Below are positions 28,125-38,597 of a stretch of 64,000 nt of DNA, piece after piece; position 1 is the first letter of the stretch, and each line of letters starts with the position of its first letter. Position numbers and translations under genes: made by a program. Source of the DNA: Phaeodactylum tricornutum CCAP 1055/1. Its lineage: Eukaryota; Bacillariophyta; Bacillariophyceae; Surirellales; Neidiaceae. The notes under the pieces are model-generated. The model was given only the letters and a program-made list of their open reading frames with translations. It did not search any database and had not been told where the DNA came from. The stretch covers positions 605,501 to 669,500 of the forward strand of contig NC_011681.1 of the NCBI RefSeq assembly GCF_000150955.2. The letters run 5' to 3'.

Positions 28125-29646
28125 ATTAAATCAGCTCTGGAATACAAAAGCAAGATTGATGTAGAGTTTAGGAACCACCAACAAAAGGTACACTACCAAA
28201 ACCACAATTCAATGCAAGAAATGGCAAGCGCGACGGAACAACAACTTTGAGCTAGTGCAGATTGTGAAATGAATGGCTACAGCAGTAGCTTCCTAAACCG
28301 CTGAAATATCCACTACTTTTCAGTATGTGTAAAGCTTTTTTTTGGTATCCTTCCTTTTAAAAACTTTTGGCAGAATTGACAGTGAGTGATTACATTTTAA
28401 CGCCAGGAATCAATAGCTATTTAAACCAACAATCTGACCCAGCCGCAAAGGAGCATTATGTATATCGACTGAGATTGATCTTACTGGGATTACACTATTT
28501 TCGATTCATAGCTTTGCTGGCTTTGGTGTGACACTTTTCATAGTTAAAGGACATAGCCGATTCTCTGGTGTGGATGGATCCCTTGGAAGATTTGATATAC
28601 AGTTACAAATAAATTGACAGCGAATAAACTGTGTTCGAAAAGCTTCCTTGTTCTCTTTAAATTTAGACTAGAATTTCTAAAAGAATCACTCCCAAGGAGA
28701 GAAAACATAAGGGTCCATTTATCAAAATTCTATTCTTTCAATATTGTTACTTTGGTAAATGAAGCGAGGAAATTCCTCAGCATTGAATAACATAGGTTGG
28801 TGTTGCGTTAAAGAATATTTATAGTCAAGAAGAACACGAACACATAACAATTTAAAAGTATAAAAATCAAATAGAACCAGTGAACAGAAACAAACATAAG
28901 CATGGAAGGTCCCGTTAACTAACGCACCGGTTTCCGTAAGTATTGTGTACCGGTAGTGGATTTCATGTCTTTACAAGATACCCCGAACAATCAGAAAGAT
29001 AGGATAAGTGTCTCTTGCATTCCAAATAGTATCACGCAGAAACTATTCAAAAGTAATGCAAAACGTTTTCGAGAAAGACATTATTGGGCCAAAAATGGAA
29101 AAGCTGCCGACTTTTCGGCGGGATCGCATCACAGAAATAGTTTTTGGACAGTTCACTGTCAACAAAGGTCCCGTTCGCAGTCAACGAGTTTACTCAGTCG
29201 CTGACAGAGAGCCATTACAAGCAATGACGCCAGGGAAATTGAACCCTACTACATTCTAGTGTTACTTCTTGGAAATCAACAAGCTTACAAAGGGTTCCAG
29301 GTTGTAAAAGAGATGATCTATGAATGAGTGTATTCAAAGATTCGATCTAGAATACCAACGGAAGAGAAAACCTTGATTTCCTTCAGCAGATTTACCTTTG
29401 TAGAATCGGAAAGAAGTTGACAGTGGATAAAATTCAAAAGCACACCTCCCGAATGTCCATAATCAGCTGGAAATCGGCCGGCCCAAACGTGAACTCACAG
29501 CCGACGAACAATGGTTCGAAAGAGAGTATTCGAACACACTTCTAACAAAGACGGTATACACTCTTACACTCCTCTTCGATCCTCTTTGTTTCAGAATACA
29601 CACACGTACACTGACAATTTTTCCGTTCCCAGCGAAGAAAAGGAGC
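28125..29646. other. AT-rich 1.5-kb gap before RagC
   Basis: No gene is recognisable. Plus-strand frames at 28956-29259 overlap each other and look random. TGACAGT/ACTGTCA occurs at 28377-28383, 29155-29161 and 29418-29424, and CACTGACAA lies about 40 bp before the RagC ATG. No repeats, terminal repeats or transposase remnants were found. Confidence 0.4.
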
Positions 29647-31143
29647 ATGGGATACAATCCTAACGACGAGAGGGATATGGATTACTCGTCGTTTAACGAG
29701 GTCGTTGAGGACATCGGTGAAGGTGGCTTGATGGATACAGACTTGCAAAGTGGTGGCGGAGGTCCGCTGTTTTTGGCCAACAGCACCCACGATACCACCG
29801 ATGCAGTCGACTTCGACGATCCTCAAATAGCAGCCCTCCCTCGTGTTTTACTTATGGGTCCCAGACGAGGTGGGAAAACCAGTATCCAGGCAAGTCACGG
29901 TGGTCCACCAACTTCAATATTACCGTCCCCTTCCCACTGTCATTGATCTTCTAACACCTTGCTTTCCTCGCGGGCTTTTTCGCGACCACAGAGAGTTGTT
30001 TTTCAAAAGATGTCTCCACACGAAACGCTATTTCGCTTGGAAGCGACACAACAGACCGAGCGTGCTTTGGTGGATCATACATCGCTTTGTCGCTTCACTA
30101 TTCTCGACTTCCCGGGAGACGACTACGGAGGCGAAACGATGGTCTTTGATGGGCCTACTACACTCCTGTTTGTCGTTGACGCTCAAGATGAACCCTACGA
30201 CCACGTTCTGCAGTCGTTTTCCAATGTGGTTACCCGTGCACTTAGTGTCAATCCACAAATCTCCATCGAAGTCTTTATTCACAAAGTCGATGGTGAGCTG
30301 TTTTTGAGCGATGAATCCAAGTACGATTGTCGAAGGGATGTTATGTCGCAGGTTTCGGAAGAGCTCGCTGATGCGGGGGTCGGCATGGACGCCGTGCAGA
30401 TTCGCTACCACTTAACATCCATTTACGATCATTCTGTTTACGAAGCTTTCAGCAGGGTCGTCCAAAGACTGATTCCACAATTGCCTACCCTTGAGAATCT
30501 ATTAAACGTGTTGGTTTCCACCTGCTCAATGGAAAAAGCCTATCTATTTGACGTCGTGAGTAAGCTCTATATTTCAACAGATTCTGGGCCCGTCGATACG
30601 CAATCTGTCGAGCTCTGTTCAGACATGATAGACGTTGTGCTGGACGTCAGTGGCATTTATGGACTGGGCCCTTCCCACGCCTCCATCCAGCGGGCATCTC
30701 AATCGGAAGCGGCTCCGCATACAGCCAGCCTCAGCACCAACAACGATGGTGAAGGGGCGGGTGGCGCCCTGATTAGTCAATCCGCCGCCGACGATTTGGA
30801 AGACGAAATGGTGGACCCAGATTCCGCATATGACAGGGAGTCGGCGAGTGTCATTCGTCTCAGCAACGGAATGGTACGATTATTAGTTCGCATGGATGAG
30901 GTAAAACGCAAATCCTCGATAGAAAATTCACTCATTTGTTCTGAATATCTGCAGGTACTCTACTTGAAAGAAGTTGACACCATGCTTGCTCTAGTTTGTA
31001 TCACGCGGTCTGAAAACTTTCGGAAAAAGTCTCTCATCAATTACAACATTGGTTGTTTGAAGAAAGCTCTGTTGGCGCTTGCCGAGCCTTTGCACGCTAA
31101 TGCAAGTTCGATGTTGAGACCCGAACGTCCCACAGCCGAGTAA
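29647..31143 (+). CDS. RagC: RagC/RagD-type (Gtr2-like) GTPase
   Basis: Exon 1 is 29647-29889; a GC-AG intron (gcaagt...accacag, 29890-29991) follows; exon 2 starts at 29992. A second, 54-bp intron (30901-30954, gtaaaa...ctgcag) is in frame and probably removed, because removal joins MDE to VLYLKEVDTMLALVCI as in animal RagC. The product has 446 residues spliced. The P-loop reads MGPRRGGKTSIQ and continues across the splice into RVVFQKMSPHETLF, the Rag switch region; FTILDFPGDDY is the G3 region and HKVDG the G4-like site. The C-terminal roadblock domain includes ALVCITRSENFRKKSLINYN. Rag GTPases recruit TORC1 to lysosomes or vacuoles in response to amino acids; the RagA-type partner is not in this window. 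A Ser/Gly-rich insertion lies between the two domains. Confidence 0.92.
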
Positions 31144-31305
31144 CGCACGAGGAGGATAGGAGTCTCACATACTCTTGTCGACTGCGTCAAACGACATCGA
31201 AAGATCCACACCGGTAGTCCGCTGACGTGAGCCAAGCATGGATTCATGCAATGACCGTGTAATACGCTATTTTGGATCATAATCAACGCAAAGAAATCTA
31301 ATAAT

Positions 31306-33642
31306 CTAACCCTCCTCATCCGTAGAATCGTCACTAGAATCGATGTCAGCCTCGATAGGGACTTGCTCGACATCAGCGTCAATAATTTCTTCTTCATCGT
31401 CTGTCACGTCCTGTTCGTAGCATGTGCCACCACCACCATCAATGAGCTCGCCTTTGGCGTTGTCGTCCTTAGAGTAAATACCGACACTCTGCATGGTATG
31501 ACTACCTTTGCGCTTCTTGGTCTTTTTCGCAGCACGGTCAACCATTTTGAAAGTACCCAAAACTTGTTCTTTGGATCCTAAGGCTACAACAAGAGATGAT
31601 TTGGGTACCAGCCCCAAGTCACGAAACGTCTTCTTCATAATAGCTTCGTCTGTTGATTTGATTGTCAACTTTTTCGCCACGCAGGTAATTTGAAAATCCT
31701 CGTCATCCTCTACTGCTACCGGAAGCTTTCGAAAAAGGGTTTTCAGTTGATCGTCAGCGCGAAGGCTAATCTCATGGATTTTTTTCTTCCCATCCATCCG
31801 GATATGTAAGACACACACATCGGGATCACTTTCCTCTTCGTCGGATTCCTCGATTTCTTCATCCACTTTGCGGGCCGCAAGATCAAGTTGCACCTGCACA
31901 CGGTCTTGCTCGTCCTTCCGTTTGCGAGCTGCTGCGGCCACTTCGTATCGCTTTTGGTCCACCCATTTATCGATGGAATCACGAGCAACTACCAAAGGGG
32001 CCACGTTTACAACTTTCTTGCCTTTTCCCAACACCATCTCGCTGCCTTCAGTGTTTCTGACAAACCCGACGCTTTTCAAAATCGTCACACAGGCCGGGTA
32101 CTCTGCCACTTTGGAGGCCACGACTGCATTGGCCAGATTGATCCTTCGAAATTTGGAGTTGTATGGATCTTGTATAGCGTTGGAAAGCAAGGACCGCAAG
32201 ATCGTCGCTGATTTATCGGCGTCAAGAACATTTCCTGTTTGAGTGACAAGATCACCCAAGGAGGCAGAGATTCGGTCGTTCAATCGTTCCCGAGCCGAAA
32301 ACGATAAGCAGGCAGCCCCAGCCATTTTTACCAGTTTTTCCGACAATTCCTCGAATTTTTTGTTGTCGGCTTCAGTCAAAGGCGGATCAAATTTGTTGCC
32401 AGGTAATAGCAAGCCCATCATAAAATTCTTCATGGCAGATTCCGACTCAGGCATTCCCTGGAACATATTCAGTATTTTTCCATCTTTGAGGCCAAACACA
32501 GACGGCAAAGCCTTAACTTCCAATGAAGTAGATACTGGTCGTTCATTGTCTGAGTTGACCTTGACAAGTCGAAAAGCTCCACCGGACTTGATCGCCATTT
32601 CTTCCAACGCTGGACCGAGAACTTTGCACGGTCCACACCTGAGACGAAAATAGATAAAATGAGAAGAACGTTTGCCCCCATGCAATCTATCTGCAGACAC
32701 AACTCACCAATCAGCGTACACATCGAGTAGTACGGGGACGGGCGATTCGAGCACAAGCCGTTGTATCTGAGCCGACGTGGCCTCGAATACAACCTCAGAC
32801 TTTTTCGCAGCTTTCTGTGGCGCATTCAATCTCGGCGCCGACGGCAAAAGCGATGGAGCAGCTTCTGTAGTAAATTTTGTGGGGTCGAACTCGTTCGGTA
32901 CAGACAACGTTTTGTATCCACTGGATTCCATATTTGTTGGAGCAGGTTCCGTTTTTTCCGCTGCCCTTTCCTGTTCTTGTTCCTCGTCCATTTGATCAGC
33001 TACCAGTATGGCCCGTGCATCATCCATATTTCGATCGGAGAATGCGAGAGCCCGACGGCTTAGGAATGTTTCGAAGCCTTCCGATACAAGCTGCTTAACA
33101 TCATCAGAATCCGCTGGCACCTGCTCGATGATATCCAATTCTTGTTGGATCATATTTCTCGCTGCTTGCTCGTTGTAGGTTCGTAACCCAGATGTCCCAT
33201 CAAACTCAGCGGTAGCCCCCATAGCCGCCCAAGATAGTGTCAGATCAACATTCATACTATCCGCGATCTTTCTCGCAACAGCTCCAGCATCTTCTTCGCT
33301 GACATTCGTTTCTAAGGGTGCCTTCGAAGCAGCGGAATTGGCATGAGCGTCGGGTATGAGACACGCCCCATCTTTACACTCTTCGACCGTATACTCATCA
33401 TTTGCAGATGCTATATCTGTATAAGGCGAGGCCAAACCAAGCTTCTTCATTGCCGAGTGGACCTTTTCGTCCAAGGTGCCTTCCTCTTGATTGCCACCTC
33501 GGGATACAGAGAGTATTGCCGACAGAGTCAACCTTGGTCTAATATATTGAAGCACAGGTCGGAATAGAAATGGAGATTGATGTAGGCCAGCGTCTACTGC
33601 AGACGCTAGCCATAGTGCACAAGCCACTCCAAGCCCATGCAT
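31306..33642 (-). CDS. Thioredoxin-PUB-UBX protein with periplastid-type signal
   Basis: Two exons, 32708-33642 and 31306-32638, with an intron at 32639-32707 that splits the thioredoxin active site; the product has 755 residues. The ATG at 33642 starts a signal peptide (MHGLGVACALWLASAVDA); the next residue is Gly, not Phe, which in diatoms points to the periplastid space rather than the stroma. After a long acidic linker comes a thioredoxin domain (about 290-390) with DVYADWCGPCKV. A PUB-like domain follows (FRRINLANAVVASKVAEYP, TILKSVGFVRN), then an acidic coiled stretch, a UBX-like domain (VLHIRMDGKKKIHEISLRAD, LGLVPKSSLVVAL) and an acidic tail. PUB and UBX domains bind the AAA ATPase Cdc48/p97. 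The combination fits a cofactor of the symbiont-derived ERAD-like import machine (SELMA), an inference from domains and signal. Confidence 0.85.
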
Positions 33643-34915
33643 GGCGACTAGAATATGTTTTTTCTTTTTTTTCTTCTGGATTGATGTCGTCGTGTTTGTT
33701 GACAGAAATTTTACGGTTTCTTTCACTGTCTATACAACAAATCCCGTTCCACGCGGAAGTAATTAACAGCAAAAGTAAGATCAGAACCATTTCTCATGTA
33801 AACAGGTAAAGTATCGTGACCCGGATTTCTTTTCCTGATTCCAGTAAAGAGCGGGCGGCATGCGTGTTGCAGCTCTAGCTGCCGCCCATATACTGCATCC
33901 AACGACCGGAACCACATCTTCAGATGTTTCTCAAGTATGGGTTTGCAAAGTGCTCAGTTCATCGTCCCGATTGCGCGCTCACGCATGTTGAGAATTTCGC
34001 TTTCCCAACCTCACCATTGAGAAAGTCCCGGAACACAGAATAATTGGCTTGTATATCGGCTCTGTCAGACCGAGCACAATGAGGCGGATTTTTGTGCTGG
34101 TACGTGGAAATGAAAAGTCGTCTGAGTGAATGGGATTTAGACGACAAGGAAGCGGTTTCGAAAATGGATCGTGGTTTAAATTAACCAAAAGAACACTTTC
34201 GTATCGTACATGTAACGGACAGAGCTCTGGGACATAAACTTGGACAAGGCCCTCTGTCCCTCTGTCAAGTTGAAGCAATGTGTGGGACGAGTACAGCAAT
34301 ATTTGCGTGGTCTAGAAGTGACTGTCCATCGTTCTTTCGACAATTACTCTTTTATGCAATGTGTCAGTGCAGATGCAAAGCAACGGGGGGTGCCGCTGAA
34401 CGAAATGGTTTCTGACGGTGACATCGAAAAGGGAAAAGTTGCTCGTTTCCCTTCCGCTATTCGGGACAACAATGAACAGTAGGCCACAGGACTGGCAGAA
34501 CTTGGCTTCAAGCCTGACGATGTCACTGTATACGGCAAAGACAAAAAGGGAGGTTGACTTCGGACTTGGTGCTACTTGGCGGGCACAAAACTGGAGAGCT
34601 TGCACTTTAGTGGGGAAATTTTCATGGTGCTTGCGAAACTCTACCTGTAATGGGATCGTAAAATCGAGTAGCTCCAACAGCGCCGTGTTGTGACTGGGTT
34701 TACATAATGCTAAACGGTGTTTATGGAATTTAGGTATTAGAAGTAGATAACGAGCTCGCGTTTTCGTTTACTTCCGATGGAAAATCACACACTTTTACAG
34801 CATCAAACCCTATCGGTGTTACGTTACCGGAAAAATCTCACATGGCCTCGACTTATTGCACCTTAGCAGTTCCTTCCGAGATTCACTAGACCTTGTTGTT
34901 GTTGCTTCTCACTTC
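33643..34915. other. Gap with a weak relic-like open frame
   Basis: This 1.3-kb gap has no clear gene. On the + strand 34240-34557 reads as a polar protein-like frame (GRVQQYLRGLEVTVHRSFDN ... LAELGFKPDDVTVYGKDK) with one TAG at 34480 and no ATG, possibly a decayed exon. TTTCACTGTC lies near 33721-33730, about 80 bp upstream of the Trx-PUB-UBX ATG. Confidence 0.3.
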
Positions 34916-36619
34916 TTAGTCTACTGATGGACTAGCTCCTCGATGCTCTAGAATAGATCGAAGAATGGACTCGTACCTCGCAGGTATGTGTTTTGAGACG
35001 TCAAACATCTTGTGATTGATGGCAAGCTCTCCGAAAAACTCGGTAGGTACCTCTCGAACTTTGCACATGCCACCTTTGCTTGACAGCAACAGTAGTCGAC
35101 CTGGCGGAAAAAGCTTTTCTGACTTCATGTCTCCACGCATTCTCTTCATGGTTTGTACGCACCATTGCAAGTCAAGGGCTCCAATCTCTTTTGTTCGACC
35201 ATTCGTCTTCATGAGGATCATCCTTCGAAGATGAGGATCATCACACAGCAGAGCCACGCCAATGGACAAGTCGGCGACGTGTCCGAGACTAAAGCTTCGG
35301 AAGGGATCACCATCCGAAATCACGGATACAATGTTCCGGGTACCGGTAGGTGCCACGCCAAAGCACGAAACACAGGGGGGGCCGAAAACGTAAACCTGGA
35401 GATTCTCGAATGTGTCTTCCCACAATGTGCCCAGCAAAGCTGCGACACCACCACCCATGGAATGCCCTACGAGAACCAGAGAGAAACCGGGATTTTCCTT
35501 AAGGTGGCTGCGAATGAGATCCTCTGCATCTTTCTTGAGCAAACGAGAAGCTTGCAGCATTCCTTGATGAGCACGCATCTTTATATGTGCGCTTCCGCCG
35601 TTCCACCAATAATCCGATAATGTTTTGATGCGCGATCGAGACGTCGACCTTGGTAATTCATACTCATCTGGCGAACAGCAAAGGTCAGTTAAAAGGTCGT
35701 GTGCTGACAGAGTCCCTCGTATACACAACACTAACTTGCGTCTGGATCGATCCCTCACGATGAAATAAGCGGGACGATGCGCCTTGGATTCCTTTTTGTG
35801 TTCGAGCAAGTCTGCAAGAAAAATTCCTGTCCGCTTCAGCAACACCTGTAAATCCCCTAGGTGCAAGCCTCCTCCGAAGGCAAAATGCATCTTCCAACCA
35901 TAAGCCACACTGGCGTAAACAGAGTAATGGGCTAAGTCAGTGATCAGCTCGTTGTCAAGAAACGCTGAATAGGTTTCTCGTCGACGATCGTTTTCTGCCA
36001 CGGCGTCTTGGAGGCGACTCAATGCGTAGATCGACAGTAGCACGTCTCTACTACGGTACTTTGCAAAGACGTCAACAATCCCGTGATCGTCAACAGAGCT
36101 CAGAATTTTTCTCACCGTATGCATCGCAGCGACGCTGTCTGGTTCCAATAGACGGACAGCCAACTGGAGACGAAAGTAACAGACAAAATTGAGACACTGT
36201 CAACAAACCGATTTTTGCGGCCGTCATAATCACGACTTCGGATCACACACCTGATCAAAGATGGCATTCTTATTCGCAGTCAGTATCGTACCCAGTGTCT
36301 GAGTTCCCGCTATGAATCCCAGTACAGTCGATACCGACCGGCCAAACTGGTCCATATCAAACGCAGAGCCACCTGCACGTACGGAACTTACGTTTTGAAA
36401 AATTTCCCTGCTCCGTTTGGAACCAGCCTCTCTTAGGTCTTTCAGTGAACGCTTCAGCTGTCTAGGAATACTCAGGCGGGTATCGGCTCGTCTTTTCGCG
36501 GTAGCCACGGTTGAGCCCCCGAGGAGGCCTACGAACACGAGGCCATGGCACGCATACCAGCGAAAAAATCTGGGAATCACTTTGATGCGTATTCGCAAAT
36601 TGGGAAATGCTTGCTTCAT
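34916..36619 (-). CDS. Class 3 lipase (sn1-specific diacylglycerol lipase-like)
   Basis: Two exons, 36251-36619 and 34916-36163, with an intron at 36164-36250 (gtgtgt...ctccag, phase 0); the product has 538 residues. The alpha/beta-hydrolase core contains the nucleophile elbow LVLVGHSMGGGVAALLG, preceded by VRDRSRRKLVLCIRGTLSAHDLLTDL, the oxyanion strand of class 3 lipases. The acid residue is likely in the SDGDPFRSFSLGHVADLS segment. The N-terminus has a membrane segment (WYACHGLVFVGLLGGSTVA) after a basic stretch, and the extended region before the core (LGFIAGTQTLGTILTANKN) may be a second one. This agrees with DAGL-type membrane lipases that release monoacylglycerol. The open frame extends to 36742 but the first ATG is at 36619. 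CTGTACTAACAGTTAAG and TGACAGTCAG lie 60-140 bp upstream of the start. Confidence 0.88.
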
Positions 36620-36984
36620 TTTCACATAATCAATGCAATGCCAGTGACAGCCGGAGTGTTCATGGCAACTTGCTGTACTAACAGTTAAGAAGGCCAACGC
36701 AATGAGGTTTTTGGTCTCAGCAATCAAATTGCTTTTATGCAAAGTAAATGTTGACAGTCAGATATTTTCTACAAATAGAAAATCGTTCGAATACCGCAAG
36801 ATGCGCAAAGCCAACAAAGTGGGAAAGCCGAATTGGGTAAGGCGGGAAAAGTCGCGTTTCACATCAACCGTGTACAACCTGATACAACAGCCATGAACTA
36901 TAGTACCCAACTTGTCAACATCCATTTCTCGGCTTCTCGATGCAACACCTTGATTTAGCGGCGCAGTAAGGAAAATTCCATATT

Positions 36985-38010
36985 CTATACACCTGCTTGA
37001 CTACGAGCTACAAAACCTTGGACCATTTCCGGATCCAGCCCGACCACAGCGCTTGAAACTTTAGATGCCTCCAGCAATGCCTTGGCCTCACTAATCGGTG
37101 ACAGACGCACTGGTCCATGAAAATCCGTCCTTGCTCGGCCCCCGAGAGATTCGTACCACGATTTGCCGATTTCGCGAATCCCTGACTCGAGGGTCTCATA
37201 CGCCAACTTAATTTTGGAGTACATAACCGACGCCTCTTTCATCTCCTCGTCAGTCAGATCCTTACCCACGAAGCGATCCGGGTGCCATGCCATTGACATT
37301 TTGCGGTAGACCCGCTTGATTTCGCTCTTGTCGACGACATCAACTTCTAATTGCAAAACACTCCTAGCTTCAGTTTTAGTCATGACGTTTTCGTTCTTCG
37401 TGTTTTCGTTTTTCCCTTCCAAAACGACTTCGTAAACGTGCTTATGAAACGAATCCATGGATTCAACAGCATATTGCAACTCATTGCGTGCGACGGACTG
37501 GAATAACCGTGATCCCATCCCGGCCACGTGAGAAAGTTCCCGACAATACAGGCTGACTGCCGCTTGGAGGGTCGGGTCGGCCGCACCTTCGGACGCGTGT
37601 GCGTCCGCCTGTGTACGGGCCAAACAAAGTTGGGCGACGGGAACCCAATCAGCAACGATTGGAGAAGCACGGGCTGTGATAATGTACTCCGTGGTGACGA
37701 GGTCGTCGTCTGAATCAAACTCTTTCTGGAGTGTCTTCGCAGCCGCGAGCTGCAGTTCTTCGTATTTCTTGTCCAGACGAAGCAAGGAAGCACTCACATC
37801 GTAAGGAGGATTAGACGGCTGTTTTACTTTTCCATTCTTTTTCTTAGTGCCGCCCTTAGTGTTCGCGCCCATGCCCATTCCTGTGCCTCGAGGAGAAACC
37901 GCCGACGTGAGACTCGGCAAGGAATCTCGTGAAGTCCGAAAGGCAGCGCGGAGGGAAAATCCGCATCCTCTCTCGGTAGCCAAAAGACAAATGAGAAAAG
38001 TCAGCCGCAT
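36985..38010 (-). CDS. Plastid-type J-domain (DnaJ-like) protein
   Basis: This 341-residue protein has its J domain near the C-terminus. IKRVYRKMSMAWHPDRFVG carries the invariant HPD, and the following helix includes SKIKLAYETLESG. J proteins stimulate Hsp70 ATPase; no zinc finger or substrate domain of class I or II is present, so this is a class III J protein. The first in-frame ATG (38010) gives MRLTFLICLLATERGCGFSLRAAF, a short signal peptide and a GCGFSL motif like the diatom plastid cleavage site. A Lys/Gly-rich linker and a long helical domain of unknown function lie between the presequence and the J domain. It is a single exon. The plastid location is inferred. Confidence 0.85.
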   Translation of the reverse strand: MRLTFLICLLATERGCGFSLRAAFRTSRDSLPSLTSAVSPRGTGMGMGANTKGGTKKKNGKVKQPSNPPYDVSASLLRLDKKYEELQLAAAKTLQKEFDSDDDLVTTEYIITARASPIVADWVPVAQLCLARTQADAHASEGAADPTLQAAVSLYCRELSHVAGMGSRLFQSVARNELQYAVESMDSFHKHVYEVVLEGKNENTKNENVMTKTEARSVLQLEVDVVDKSEIKRVYRKMSMAWHPDRFVGKDLTDEEMKEASVMYSKIKLAYETLESGIREIGKSWYESLGGRARTDFHGPVRLSPISEAKALLEASKVSSAVVGLDPEMVQGFVARSQAGV

Positions 38011-38597
38011 TTTTCTAGGTGTGGTTCGAGGATTTAGTGTCAATAACACATGCAATCTCCTTGTAGTAACCGTAACAGAGGGGTGACCTGCCAAAGAACT
38101 TTCGATGGTTCAAAAGCACGCAGGAGAAAGAGAAAAGGGATGGACCCCGTCCGAGTTCATAAAAAACTGAGATTTGGTCGATAGTACAATCGCCTTTTAT
38201 TAGATGAAAATAAAAAAGTCGACGCATCGGAATCGGTCTAACGGTTGACGACTAGAAGTCGCGGAACGGTTGAGTGCGTTCTCTAAATCTGCACGTAATT
38301 CATTGTCGAATCTATGGGAACAATTTTTTTAGGTTACATATGAACCTAGCCTTCCGTTGGGTCGCGGTGGGACTTGAAATCGGTACCAGAATAAATCCCA
38401 TGCTCCTGCGTCTGCATATGGTAAACAGCTCCCTGTACCTTCAGGCTAAATGTGTTTCCAGCACACCACCATCGACGGTGAGCTCCATAATCCGCGATCT
38501 GGTTTCCGCGAGAGCGAGGCATGTGGTCGTCGGGACAGCGATGATCTACCACAACATACGAAACACTGCCGCCGTTGTACTGTCTCTAGGCTACACC
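38011..38597. promoter_or_regulatory. Divergent J-protein / glycosyltransferase gap
   Basis: The + strand frame of the glycosyltransferase is open across 38274-38597. It has an ATG at 38340 that would add 86 residues, so part of this gap could be coding. I see no other feature. Confidence 0.35.

Noticed and set aside
28956-29259. Overlapping plus-strand frames in the AT-rich gap
   Set aside because: They are short, overlap in different frames, and lack any family pattern or start context.
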